The translations under genes and the position numbers were made by a program. The notes under the pieces are model-generated. The model was not told where the DNA came from and ran no database searches. It saw nothing but the letters and a program-made list of their open reading frames with translations. Below, in pieces: positions 41,521 to 48,087 of a DNA stretch of 48,087 nt. The stretch comes from JAHEJA01 sp965657215 (GTDB taxonomy: Bacteria; Pseudomonadota; Alphaproteobacteria; Rhodobacterales; Rhodobacteraceae). The stretch lies in NCBI GenBank assembly GCA_965657215.1, contig CBFHNR010000020.1, forward strand, positions 1 through 48,087, written 5' to 3'. Within the stretch, counting starts at the first letter, position 1, and each line of letters begins with the position of its first letter.

Positions 41521-42219
41521 TCACGTCGCAATCACTGCTTTGACACCGTCAATCATGGCCTCAAGTGTCGGCTTATCGGCCACTTGAACTGATGCGCTCT
41601 GTATTGCGCCAAACGCTTCAGACACTGCATCACTTAACGCTATGATATGATGATGTTGCCCCAGTTGAACTTGCTGCCCCACTATCGCAGCACTCCGCGG
41701 TGAGAACAGGGGAAGAATAACTGGTTTTCCCCCTGCCAACAGGCTCTGTGCCTCAGGGGATAAGGGGCGGTCTATTTGATCGTAAGCAATCACCTCTTCG
41801 CAAAGAAACCCCATGTTCTGCAAACTTTGGGCAATACGTCCTCGGCTATGCGTTCCGCGAATATGGATCAACCTGTGATCGGGCGCATGACGTGCCACGA
41901 GATCAATCAAATCGTCAGCAGCCCCATCCGCCGATAGGACCTCATACCCCTTGGTGCGCGCGGCCTCTGCTGTTTGATCACCCACACAATAGGCAAGCCT
42001 CCCAGACCCATGAGGCCCATGAGCCACCCCATTTTGAGATGTGAAAATGACCGCGCCAAAGGCGGATATATCTATGTCATGGGTGACTGGAACAATCGAC
42101 AATGCTGGGCTGATGCAATATTCAAGAACCACACCCCTCTTGGCGAGTTGAGTGATGAAACGGTGCGACGACATCTCTGGTCGGGTCATCAACAATGTAG
42201 CAGCGTGATTGTGTCTCAT
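41521..42219 (-). CDS. hemD: uroporphyrinogen-III synthase
   Basis: The 232-residue two-domain enzyme closes hydroxymethylbilane to uroporphyrinogen III in haem synthesis. Typical features are LLMTRPEMSSHRFITQLA at the start, IFTSQNGV, and LPLFSPRSAAIVGQQV near the end. Sequence conservation in HemD is always low, so the call also rests on the position before the mitofilin-like and hemY genes. The start was put at the ATG at 42219; an in-frame codon at 42273 would run into the divergent tsaD gene. Only 47 bases separate the two start codons. Confidence 0.88.
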   Translation of the reverse strand: MRHNHAATLLMTRPEMSSHRFITQLAKRGVVLEYCISPALSIVPVTHDIDISAFGAVIFTSQNGVAHGPHGSGRLAYCVGDQTAEAARTKGYEVLSADGAADDLIDLVARHAPDHRLIHIRGTHSRGRIAQSLQNMGFLCEEVIAYDQIDRPLSPEAQSLLAGGKPVILPLFSPRSAAIVGQQVQLGQHHHIIALSDAVSEAFGAIQSASVQVADKPTLEAMIDGVKAVIAT

Positions 42220-42266
42220 AAGGTGCAATGCTATCTGCGTTGCAGTGGATAAACAATGGGATTGAA

Positions 42267-43367
42267 ATGTCACAGAAACGATTGATATTTTTAGGACTAG
42301 AAAGCAGCTGCGATGACACCGCCGCTTCTGTCCTTGAGGTGACCAATGAGGGTGACCGGATTGTCAAATCGTCGATTGTGATGGGGCAAAATGCGTTGCA
42401 CCAAAATTACGGCGGTGTTGTTCCCGAAATTGCGGCGCGCGCGCATGCGGAACGGATTGATATCGCTGTCCAAGATGCCTTGAGCACCGCACAAACCTCC
42501 CTGTCCGAGATTGATGTGATCGGTGTTACAGCAGGGCCAGGTCTTATTGGTGGCGTTCTATCAGGTGTGATGTGCGCCAAAGGATTAGCCGCGGGGACAG
42601 GTAAACCACTGATTGGTGTTAATCATTTAGCAGGCCACGCTTTGACCCCTCGATTAACGGATCGCTTGACGTTCCCTTACCTGATGTTGCTCGTGTCAGG
42701 CGGTCATTGCCAATTCTTGATCGTTAAGGATGCGCAAACATATCACCGCATTGGCGGAACGATAGATGATGCGCCGGGTGAAGCTTTTGACAAAACTGCG
42801 CGCCTGCTTGGGTTGCCTCAACCAGGTGGACCATCCATTGAACAGGCGGCTCAAGACGGTGATCCCAAACGGTTCAAATTTCCACGCCCCCTTTTAGATC
42901 GCGACGGATGCGATATGTCGTTTTCTGGATTGAAAACGGCCCTCTTGCGGACACGCGACGCACTGGTGTCCGAACAAGGCGGATTGTTCCAACAAGACAT
43001 CAAAGATGTGTCCGCTGGGTTTCAAACAGCGATTGCCGATGTGCTTGCTGAAAAGTCGCGCCGCGCCTTAATAGAATACCTCGCTTTGGATCCCAAGGAA
43101 CCAGTCATCGCCGTCGCTGGAGGGGTCGCCGCCAACACGTTTATTCGCTCACGACTACAAGAAATCGCAACAAGCTTGGGTGTCCGTTTCACGGCCCCGC
43201 CTCTTGCCCTGTGCACAGACAACGCCGCAATGATCGCAAATGCCGCCTATGAGCTCTACACCTGCGGTGTGCATCACGACATGACACTTTCAGCCCGCCC
43301 AAGATGGCCACTGGACACATCCCGCCCAGCGCTTTTGGGCAGCGGCAAAAAGGGAGCCAAGGCATGA
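42267..43367 (+). CDS. tsaD: tRNA N6-adenosine threonylcarbamoyltransferase
   Basis: The 366-residue enzyme puts the threonylcarbamoyl group on A37 of ANN-decoding tRNAs, in a complex with TsaB and TsaE. LGLESSCDDTAASVL, the metal-binding HLAGH (NHLAGHALTP), LLVSGGHCQFL and AVAGGVAANTFIR are clear marks of the ASKHA-fold TsaD. The start was set at the ATG at 42267 where similarity begins. Its stop overlaps the gpsA start (ATGA), so the two are translationally coupled. Confidence 0.95.
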   Translation: MSQKRLIFLGLESSCDDTAASVLEVTNEGDRIVKSSIVMGQNALHQNYGGVVPEIAARAHAERIDIAVQDALSTAQTSLSEIDVIGVTAGPGLIGGVLSGVMCAKGLAAGTGKPLIGVNHLAGHALTPRLTDRLTFPYLMLLVSGGHCQFLIVKDAQTYHRIGGTIDDAPGEAFDKTARLLGLPQPGGPSIEQAAQDGDPKRFKFPRPLLDRDGCDMSFSGLKTALLRTRDALVSEQGGLFQQDIKDVSAGFQTAIADVLAEKSRRALIEYLALDPKEPVIAVAGGVAANTFIRSRLQEIATSLGVRFTAPPLALCTDNAAMIANAAYELYTCGVHHDMTLSARPRWPLDTSRPALLGSGKKGAKA

Positions 43368-44323
43368 CACTTTCAGTCATTGGATCAGGTGCGTTTGGAA
43401 CAGCTTTGGCCATTGCAATCGCCAAAGGGGGCAAGCCCGTCACACTTTGGGCAAGATCCCAAGCCGTGGCCGAGACAATGCAAGACGCACGCGAAAACAA
43501 GGATCGCCTAGCCAATCACAGTTTTCCTGACGCTGTCACAGTCACCGCAAATATCGAAGAGGCTACATCGAATGAAGTCCTCTTGATCGCTGTCCCAATG
43601 CAACAGTTGCGATCCGTCTGTGATTGCTTTGCAGATGAGTTTCACAACAAAACGCTCGTCGCTTGCTGCAAGGGGATTGAGCTAAATACAGGTCTTGGCC
43701 CTTGTGACATCCTGTCTGGGTATTCGGACAAAGTGGCCCTATTGACCGGCCCAAGTTTTGCTCATGATATTGCAGGCGGCATGCCAACCGCGCTTGTTCT
43801 GGCCTGCGCACAGACTGAGACACAGACCTATTTGCAAAATGAAATCAGCACGCCCACGCTTCGACTTTATACTAGCGGGGATACCGTTGGGGCGGAACTC
43901 GGCGGGGCGATCAAGAATGTGATCGCAATCGCCTGTGGTGCGACTATTGGAGCAGGGCTTGGCGATAGCGCGCGCGCCGCTCTTATGACCCGTGGATTTG
44001 CTGAAATGCAGCGAATGGCCATTGCTTTGGGCGGGGCCGACACAACGCTGTCAGGGTTATCAGGGTTTGGCGATCTGAGCCTGACATGTATGTCCGAAGG
44101 ATCACGGAATTTTAGATATGGCTTGGCCCTTGGTCGTGGTCAGGTCTTTGACACATCGATCACAGTCGAAGGCGTCGCCACCGCCAAAGCAACATTGACC
44201 AAAGCGCAATCTTTGGGCATTGAGATGCCCATTACAGCTTGTGTTGATGCGCTTGCCTCTGGTGCGATGGATGTGCCATCCGCGATGAAACTCTTGCTCT
44301 CACGTCCACAAAAGGAAGAATAA
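43364..44323 (+). CDS. gpsA: glycerol-3-phosphate dehydrogenase [NAD(P)+]
   Basis: The 319-residue enzyme reduces dihydroxyacetone phosphate to sn-glycerol 3-phosphate for phospholipids. It has the Rossmann motif GSGAFGTALA at the N-terminus, LLTGPSFAHDIAGGMPTA, the catalytic lysine in GGAIKNVIAIACG, and LSGFGDLSLTC. The start is the ATG at 43364 overlapping the tsaD stop; an upstream frame from 43304 lies inside tsaD. yciI follows immediately. Confidence 0.95.
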   Translation: MTLSVIGSGAFGTALAIAIAKGGKPVTLWARSQAVAETMQDARENKDRLANHSFPDAVTVTANIEEATSNEVLLIAVPMQQLRSVCDCFADEFHNKTLVACCKGIELNTGLGPCDILSGYSDKVALLTGPSFAHDIAGGMPTALVLACAQTETQTYLQNEISTPTLRLYTSGDTVGAELGGAIKNVIAIACGATIGAGLGDSARAALMTRGFAEMQRMAIALGGADTTLSGLSGFGDLSLTCMSEGSRNFRYGLALGRGQVFDTSITVEGVATAKATLTKAQSLGIEMPITACVDALASGAMDVPSAMKLLLSRPQKEE

Positions 44324-44593
44324 ATGCTTATTGCCCTCATTGCCAAAGATAAAGCCGACCACTTGGAAACCCGCAAAGCGAACCGTGACGCGCACTTGGG
44401 CTATATCAAAGACACAGGTGTCGTGTCCCAAGCTGGCCCTCTTTTGGATGAGACTGGGCAAATGTGCGGATCATTGGTTGTTTTGGATGTTGTGGACATG
44501 GCTGCTGCGCAATCTTGGGCCGAAAATGATCCCTATGCAAAAGCGGGATTGTTCGCCGATGTTCAATTGATTGCTTGGAACAAAGTGATCTAA
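44324..44593 (+). CDS. YciI family protein
   Basis: The 89-residue protein has the YciI ferredoxin-like fold: IALIAKDKADHLETRKANRDAHLGYI, and the closing ENDPYAKAGLFADVQLIAW with the conserved D-P-Y. Some members have dehydrochlorinase-like activity; most are uncharacterised. It begins at the base after the gpsA stop and ends three bases before the EVE-domain gene, so all belong to one transcript with tsaD-gpsA. Confidence 0.9.
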   Translation: MLIALIAKDKADHLETRKANRDAHLGYIKDTGVVSQAGPLLDETGQMCGSLVVLDVVDMAAAQSWAENDPYAKAGLFADVQLIAWNKVI

Positions 44594-44596
44594 GAG

Positions 44597-45016
44597 ATGC
44601 GCTATTGGCTCTTTAAATCAGAACCAGATACCTGGGGATGGTCGGACCAATTGGCTAAGGGTGATCTTGGCGAAGAATGGAATGGCGTGCGCAATTACCA
44701 AGCGCGCAATTTCATGCGAGAGATGAAAATTGGGGATCGTGGGTTTTTCTATCACTCCCAAAAGGAAAAAGCAGTCGTCGGAATTGTCGAAGTTATTGCG
44801 ACCTCTCACCTTGATAGCACCACAGAGGATCCTCGCTGGGATTGCGTAGATATCAAAGCCGTTCAGGAGGTAACAAAACCTGTGACCTTGGCAGAGATAA
44901 AGGAACACCCCGAGCTTGCGGATATGGTCCTCGTCAAAAATTCGCGCCTATCGGTTCAACCTGTGACAGACAATGAATGGGCCATTATTTGCGACATGTC
45001 TGGCACAAAACCCTAG
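44597..45016 (+). CDS. EVE domain-containing protein
   Basis: The 139-residue protein is a single EVE domain, a PUA/YTH-related fold thought to bind modified bases. MRYWLFKSEPDTWGW, WNGVRNYQARNFMREMKIGDRGFFYHS and VLVKNSRLSVQPV are conserved features. Stand-alone EVE proteins of this type are widespread in proteobacteria and often lie near gpsA and yciI in this group. The exact ligand is unknown. Confidence 0.92.
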   Translation: MRYWLFKSEPDTWGWSDQLAKGDLGEEWNGVRNYQARNFMREMKIGDRGFFYHSQKEKAVVGIVEVIATSHLDSTTEDPRWDCVDIKAVQEVTKPVTLAEIKEHPELADMVLVKNSRLSVQPVTDNEWAIICDMSGTKP

Positions 45017-45037
45017 ATTTATAGTGTGAAATCGCTA

Positions 45038-45056
45038 CCCTCTCATTAGGTGAGGG
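45038..45056 (+). promoter_or_regulatory. possible SD-sequestering hairpin before the DUF1761 gene
   Basis: CCCTC (45038-45042) can pair with GAGGG (45052-45056), the Shine-Dalgarno of the next gene. The stem is short (5 bp plus one inner pair), so its effect is uncertain. Confidence 0.3.
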
Positions 45057-45064
45057 AGAAAATC

Positions 45065-45457
45065 ATGACACTTTGGAATGTTTTTGCAGCGGCACTAGGA
45101 AGCTTTGTATTTGGCGCAATTTGGTACATGGCCTTGTCCAAACCATGGCTAAAAGCCGCGAATATTAAATGCGACGAAAACGGGCGTCCCGAAAATAGCA
45201 GCCCACTGCCATTTATACTGGCCGCTATTGCCATGCTGATCGTGGCTGGAATGATGCGGCATACCTTCGAAATGGCCAATATTGATACTGTTAGCAAAGG
45301 TCTGCAAAGCGGCCTTGGGATCGGGCTTTTCTTTATCTCACCTTGGATTATGATCAATAACGCGTACGGGGATCGACCCTTTAAATTAACGTTGATTGAC
45401 GGTGGGTATGCGACCTTTGGCTGTGCGATTATTGGAATACTTCTAACAGCATTTTAG
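45065..45457 (+). CDS. DUF1761 family membrane protein
   Basis: The 130-residue protein has four predicted helices (about 3-22, 48-66, 78-96 and 108-128) and the DUF1761 pattern: FGAIWYMALSKPWLKAA near the start and FISPWIMINNAYGDRPFKLTLIDGGY in the second half. Function unknown. The start was set at the ATG at 45065, with GAGGGAG upstream; an in-frame codon at 45050 lies before the Shine-Dalgarno. Confidence 0.87.
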   Translation: MTLWNVFAAALGSFVFGAIWYMALSKPWLKAANIKCDENGRPENSSPLPFILAAIAMLIVAGMMRHTFEMANIDTVSKGLQSGLGIGLFFISPWIMINNAYGDRPFKLTLIDGGYATFGCAIIGILLTAF

Positions 45458-45482
45458 ATCTAACAAGGTAAGCAGTTTTCAG

Positions 45483-46229
45483 ATGCGACCTCCTCTCCTG
45501 ACACGTCGTCAATTTCAGGTGTTAGACCTCATTAATGCAGGAAAATCGAGGGATGAGATTGCAAAACGTCTGAAGATTTCACCAGAGACCGTGAAATCGC
45601 ACACCAAAGCCATCCAAGAAAAATTTAATGTGCCTTCCTTGCGCGCCGCGTCGCGAGACCTTCATGAGTATGTCACAAATTATACTCCCACAGGCTCTGA
45701 TGGAAAATTCTTCCTAACAGAGGTCACGCGCATTTATGACGTTCATTCAAATTTCCATTCGGCCCATATGCATCATCGAAGCGAAGGCTACGTGGTCAAT
45801 GGGACTCTTACGAAATTTCGCGTCGGCTTGCGCTCTCCTCTAGCGCCTCAAAATGTGACGATCAATGATCAGCCTGCTTCGAGAGTATCCAAAGTCGGAG
45901 AAACGCGAAATTATTATTTGGATTTAGAGCACCCTTTGACCCCTGGGGACTGGTTCGTTCGAGATGCCCATTACGACATTATCGACCCGCCTAATATTCG
46001 GTTTTCATTTACGGCAGAGCTCATTACTGCGCCAGTCGAAACCCTGACAATGATTGTGAATTTCGAAGGGGATCCACCGCCTAACCTTGGTGTCAACATA
46101 CTCAAGGATGGTGAGCGTGTGGACATCAAAGATATCCATCCAGAGGCCAAAATCTCTATCGGTGATTCAGTCAAGCTCACACTGAATCACCCCCTTTTGC
46201 ACTCAAGGTATTTCGTTCATTGGGACTAG
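45483..46229 (+). CDS. LuxR-type HTH regulator with C-terminal beta-rich domain (copy 2)
   Basis: The 248-residue protein has the same plan as the gene at 20363-21136. An N-terminal LuxR/GerE HTH (LTRRQFQVLDLINAGKSRDE, ISPETVKSHTKAIQEKFNV, residues 6-53) precedes about 180 residues of alternating strands ending in HSRYFVHWD. Shared phrases include RPP-LT at the start, the E-T-V-K helix, and the tyrosine-x-x-x-tryptophan end. No sensory or receiver domain is recognised. It starts with AAGGTAAGCAGTTTTCAG upstream of the ATG and lies 25 bases past the DUF1761 gene. A 7-bp hairpin follows the stop. Confidence 0.75.
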   Translation: MRPPLLTRRQFQVLDLINAGKSRDEIAKRLKISPETVKSHTKAIQEKFNVPSLRAASRDLHEYVTNYTPTGSDGKFFLTEVTRIYDVHSNFHSAHMHHRSEGYVVNGTLTKFRVGLRSPLAPQNVTINDQPASRVSKVGETRNYYLDLEHPLTPGDWFVRDAHYDIIDPPNIRFSFTAELITAPVETLTMIVNFEGDPPPNLGVNILKDGERVDIKDIHPEAKISIGDSVKLTLNHPLLHSRYFVHWD

Positions 46230-46236
46230 TTGAATG

Positions 46237-46255
46237 GCGCAGAAAATATCTGCGC
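46237..46255 (+). terminator. hairpin after the second LuxR-type gene
   Basis: GCGCAGA, loop AAATA, TCTGCGC: a perfect 7-bp stem 7 bases after the stop. Only TTCGG follows, so termination efficiency is uncertain. Confidence 0.5.
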
Positions 46256-46342
46256 TTCGGTCACACCCAAAGTTTCTTGACTTAAATTGAATTCCAAACA
46301 CGCGGCGCTAACTGTTTTATCTAACAAAAAGTGAGCTGAGTT

Positions 46343-47830
46343 TTGCACATCGTTTGGTTCAAGCGGGATCTACGGGTTGAGGATCATGCCGCGCTGGCGA
46401 AAGCAGCGGAGCGTGGGCCTGTGTTGCCTGTTTATATCATTGAACCTGAATTATGGGCGCAAAAAGATGCGTCCCTGAGACAGTGGCAATTTGTTCAGGA
46501 CAGCTTGCGCGAATTACACGCAGATTTAGCACAGCTTGGCCAACCCCTTGTCGTTATGTTCGGGGATGCTGTGCAATGCTTGAGCGAGCTCACCGCGACC
46601 TATCCTGTGACAGATATTTGGTCTCATGAAGAGACTGGCAACATGTGGTCCTTTGATCGTGACAAACGCGTGGCTCAGTGGTGCAAGGACAATGGGATCG
46701 CATGGCATGAGATCCAAAACACGGGCGTCGTTCGCCGCCTAAGCTCGCGTAATGGCTGGGCTGGGCAGTGGGATCATTTCATGGCGCAGCCTGTTACATC
46801 CGCTCCTAGACTAACACCTATCAACACCACTTTTGAGTTGCCCGATTTCTCAAGTCGCATAAGCCTCACGAACGATGGCTGTCGAGATAGGCAACAAGGG
46901 GGCCGTCAACAAGGGATTGAGACCCTTCATTCCTTCCTTAATCGCCGTGGACGGACATATCGAAGTGCGATGTCCTCACCTCTCTTGGGTCAAGCGACAT
47001 GCTCTCGGATATCCCCACATTTGACATGGGGCACAATGTCGATGCGCGAGGTCGCACAGGCAACATGGAGGGCGCAAACTGAGCCTCGGACACCGCAATG
47101 GCGCGGGGCGCTAAAGGCATTCAATGCACGCCTCCATTGGCATTGCCATTTCATGCAAAAACTAGAAGACGAACCAAGGCTGGAATTTGAAAACATGCAC
47201 CCAGCTTATAATGGATTGCGCCCCTTAGACCCTGATGCGATCAGATTACAAGCATGGGAAAACGGGGAAACGGGCCTGCCTTTTGTGGATGCCTGTATGC
47301 GCAGCTTGCGTGCAACAGGATGGCTCAACTTTAGAATGCGCGCAATGGTCATGGCGGTTGCGAGCTACCATCTCTGGCTCGATTGGCGGGCAACGGGGCA
47401 GGTCTTGGCGAGATATTTTACGGATTATGAACCAGGCATTCATTGGAGCCAAGTTCAGATGCAATCAGGCACCACAGGGATCAACACCATCCGTATCTAT
47501 AACCCCATCAAACAAGGCCATGACCAAGACCCCAAAGGTATCTTTACCCGCCGTTGGCTGCCCGAATTGTCCGCCATCAGCGATCCCTATTTGCAAGAGC
47601 CTTGGAAAGCCGAGAATGCAGGACAGGTCTTAGGCAAACTCTATCCGCATCCCATCGTGGACCCCATAGAAGCGGCGCGCACTGCCAAAGAGCGTATTTG
47701 GTCCGTGCGCTCAACCTATGGATTCCAAGCGGACAAAGCTAAAGTTTTAGCCAAACACGCAAGCCGCAAGAAGACCCCTAAACGACGCGCGGCCAAGACC
47801 TCTCCCGATCAACTTAGCCTGCCATTGTGA
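46343..47830 (+). CDS. cryptochrome/photolyase family flavoprotein
   Basis: The 495-residue protein has the photolyase alpha/beta antenna domain at the N-terminus (VWFKRDLRVEDHAAL) and a helical FAD-binding domain in the C-terminal half (GLPFVDACMRSLRATGWLNFRMR, MVMAVASYHLWLDW, YFTDYEPGIHWSQVQMQSGTTG). The C-terminus is lysine-rich. It could repair UV dimers with light or act as a cryptochrome; the substrate class cannot be settled by eye. It starts with the TTG at 46343, with GTGAG-CTGAG upstream, because HIVWFKRDLR must be near the N-terminus. A DUF2256 gene and a second flavoprotein gene follow. Confidence 0.9.
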   Translation: MHIVWFKRDLRVEDHAALAKAAERGPVLPVYIIEPELWAQKDASLRQWQFVQDSLRELHADLAQLGQPLVVMFGDAVQCLSELTATYPVTDIWSHEETGNMWSFDRDKRVAQWCKDNGIAWHEIQNTGVVRRLSSRNGWAGQWDHFMAQPVTSAPRLTPINTTFELPDFSSRISLTNDGCRDRQQGGRQQGIETLHSFLNRRGRTYRSAMSSPLLGQATCSRISPHLTWGTMSMREVAQATWRAQTEPRTPQWRGALKAFNARLHWHCHFMQKLEDEPRLEFENMHPAYNGLRPLDPDAIRLQAWENGETGLPFVDACMRSLRATGWLNFRMRAMVMAVASYHLWLDWRATGQVLARYFTDYEPGIHWSQVQMQSGTTGINTIRIYNPIKQGHDQDPKGIFTRRWLPELSAISDPYLQEPWKAENAGQVLGKLYPHPIVDPIEAARTAKERIWSVRSTYGFQADKAKVLAKHASRKKTPKRRAAKTSPDQLSLPL

Positions 47831-47837
47831 GGTCGAT

Positions 47838-47975
47838 ATGAAAATGCGCAAGAAATCAGACCTTCCCAGCAAAGACTGTGTGACCTGTGGGCGTCCCTTT
47901 GTTTGGCGCAAGAAATGGGCGAAAGTTTGGGATGAGGTTAAATATTGTTCACAGAAATGTCGGAGAGCAGGATGA
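47838..47975 (+). CDS. DUF2256 small zinc-ribbon protein
   Basis: The 45-residue protein has two CxxC-type pairs (C14-x2-C17 and C37-x3-C41: CVTCGRPF and YCSQKCRRAG) and the conserved WRKKWAKVWDEVKYCS block of DUF2256. It lies 7 bases after the photolyase gene, a usual place for the family, and its stop overlaps the next start (ATGA). Its role is unknown. Confidence 0.93.
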   Translation: MKMRKKSDLPSKDCVTCGRPFVWRKKWAKVWDEVKYCSQKCRRAG

Positions 47976-48087
47976 GCACATCTGATTTATTTGCGTTTGA
48001 CGCGCAAGAAGAAACGCTTGAGTTCACGGCGGACCGATCCAGTGCTTTGGCACGTCTGGACAAATTCGCCTCGCGGAGCGGTCGCCA
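47972..48087 (+). CDS. second cryptochrome/photolyase-like FAD-binding protein (partial)
   Basis: Only the first 38 codons are in the window: MSTSDLFAFDAQEETLEF, then SSALARLDKFASRSGR. The ALARLDKFASRSGR phrase resembles the start of the roseobacter FAD-binding photolyase-like proteins that follow photolyase and DUF2256 genes. The ATG overlaps the DUF2256 stop, so the three are cotranscribed. The assignment rests on a short stretch plus context. Confidence 0.6.
   Translation, partial: MSTSDLFAFDAQEETLEFTADRSSALARLDKFASRSGR

Overview
The window reads as a chromosomal segment of a marine alphaproteobacterium of the Rhodobacteraceae (Roseobacter group). Supporting signs are a class I lysyl-tRNA synthetase, a Hint-domain (Hint_2) protein, a BrnA-like protein, EttA, DUF1467, the hemD / mitofilin-like / hemY block divergent from tsaD-gpsA, and a smoEFGKS-mtlK polyol operon in the order known from Rhodobacter. 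GC is moderate. The lineage is inferred from gene content; no rRNA gene is present. No prophage, insertion sequence or CRISPR array was seen. Three runs of N (96-98 bases each) at 35686, 37761 and 41228 mark scaffold gaps that disturb three genes.

Layout from left to right. 1-7.4 kb is accessory: a membrane-anchored LytTR regulator cut by the window edge, a secreted DUF11-like protein, tRNA-Gln, a diheme cytochrome c, tRNA-Arg, a Hint protein, thioredoxin 2, an orphan BrnA-like regulator and a membrane pentapeptide-repeat protein. 7.6-14.4 kb is housekeeping: ettA, nadD, dacB, a TerB-like gene, lysK with a clear terminator, and a DUF4864 gene. 14.5-21.1 kb is mixed: a beta-helix (pectate-lyase-like) protein, nitroreductase, EI24 membrane protein, DUF1467, methylmalonyl-CoA epimerase, a response regulator, a GNAT acetyltransferase and a LuxR-HTH regulator with an unrecognised beta-rich domain. 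21.3-30.2 kb holds aspS, pabC-pabB, carB, an LpxL-type acyltransferase and a tyrosine phosphatase.

30.1-39.4 kb is a regulated sugar-alcohol module on the minus strand. A LacI-family gene (lacI2) comes first, then a periplasmic binding protein, two permeases, an ATPase, a short-chain polyol dehydrogenase and mannitol 2-dehydrogenase, and last a second LacI-family gene (lacI1). Two different palindromes sort with the two regulators. TTACGCGCGTAA lies upstream of both lacI2 and smoE. CAAAGCGCTTTG occurs twice, 97 bp apart, in front of lacI1. The operon should import mannitol or sorbitol and oxidise it to fructose; no fructokinase gene is next to it.

39.5-48.1 kb is hemY, a mitofilin-like gene mostly lost in a gap, and hemD on the minus strand, then tsaD-gpsA-yciI-EVE on the plus strand, a DUF1761 membrane protein, a second LuxR-HTH plus beta-domain regulator resembling the one at 20.4-21.1 kb, and a photolyase - DUF2256 - second photolyase-like cluster running off the right edge. 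The points most worth a second look are the two HTH/beta-domain paralogues, the two operator sets of the polyol module, the 11-bp repeats and inverted repeat in front of the BrnA-like gene, and the assembly duplication inside smoF.
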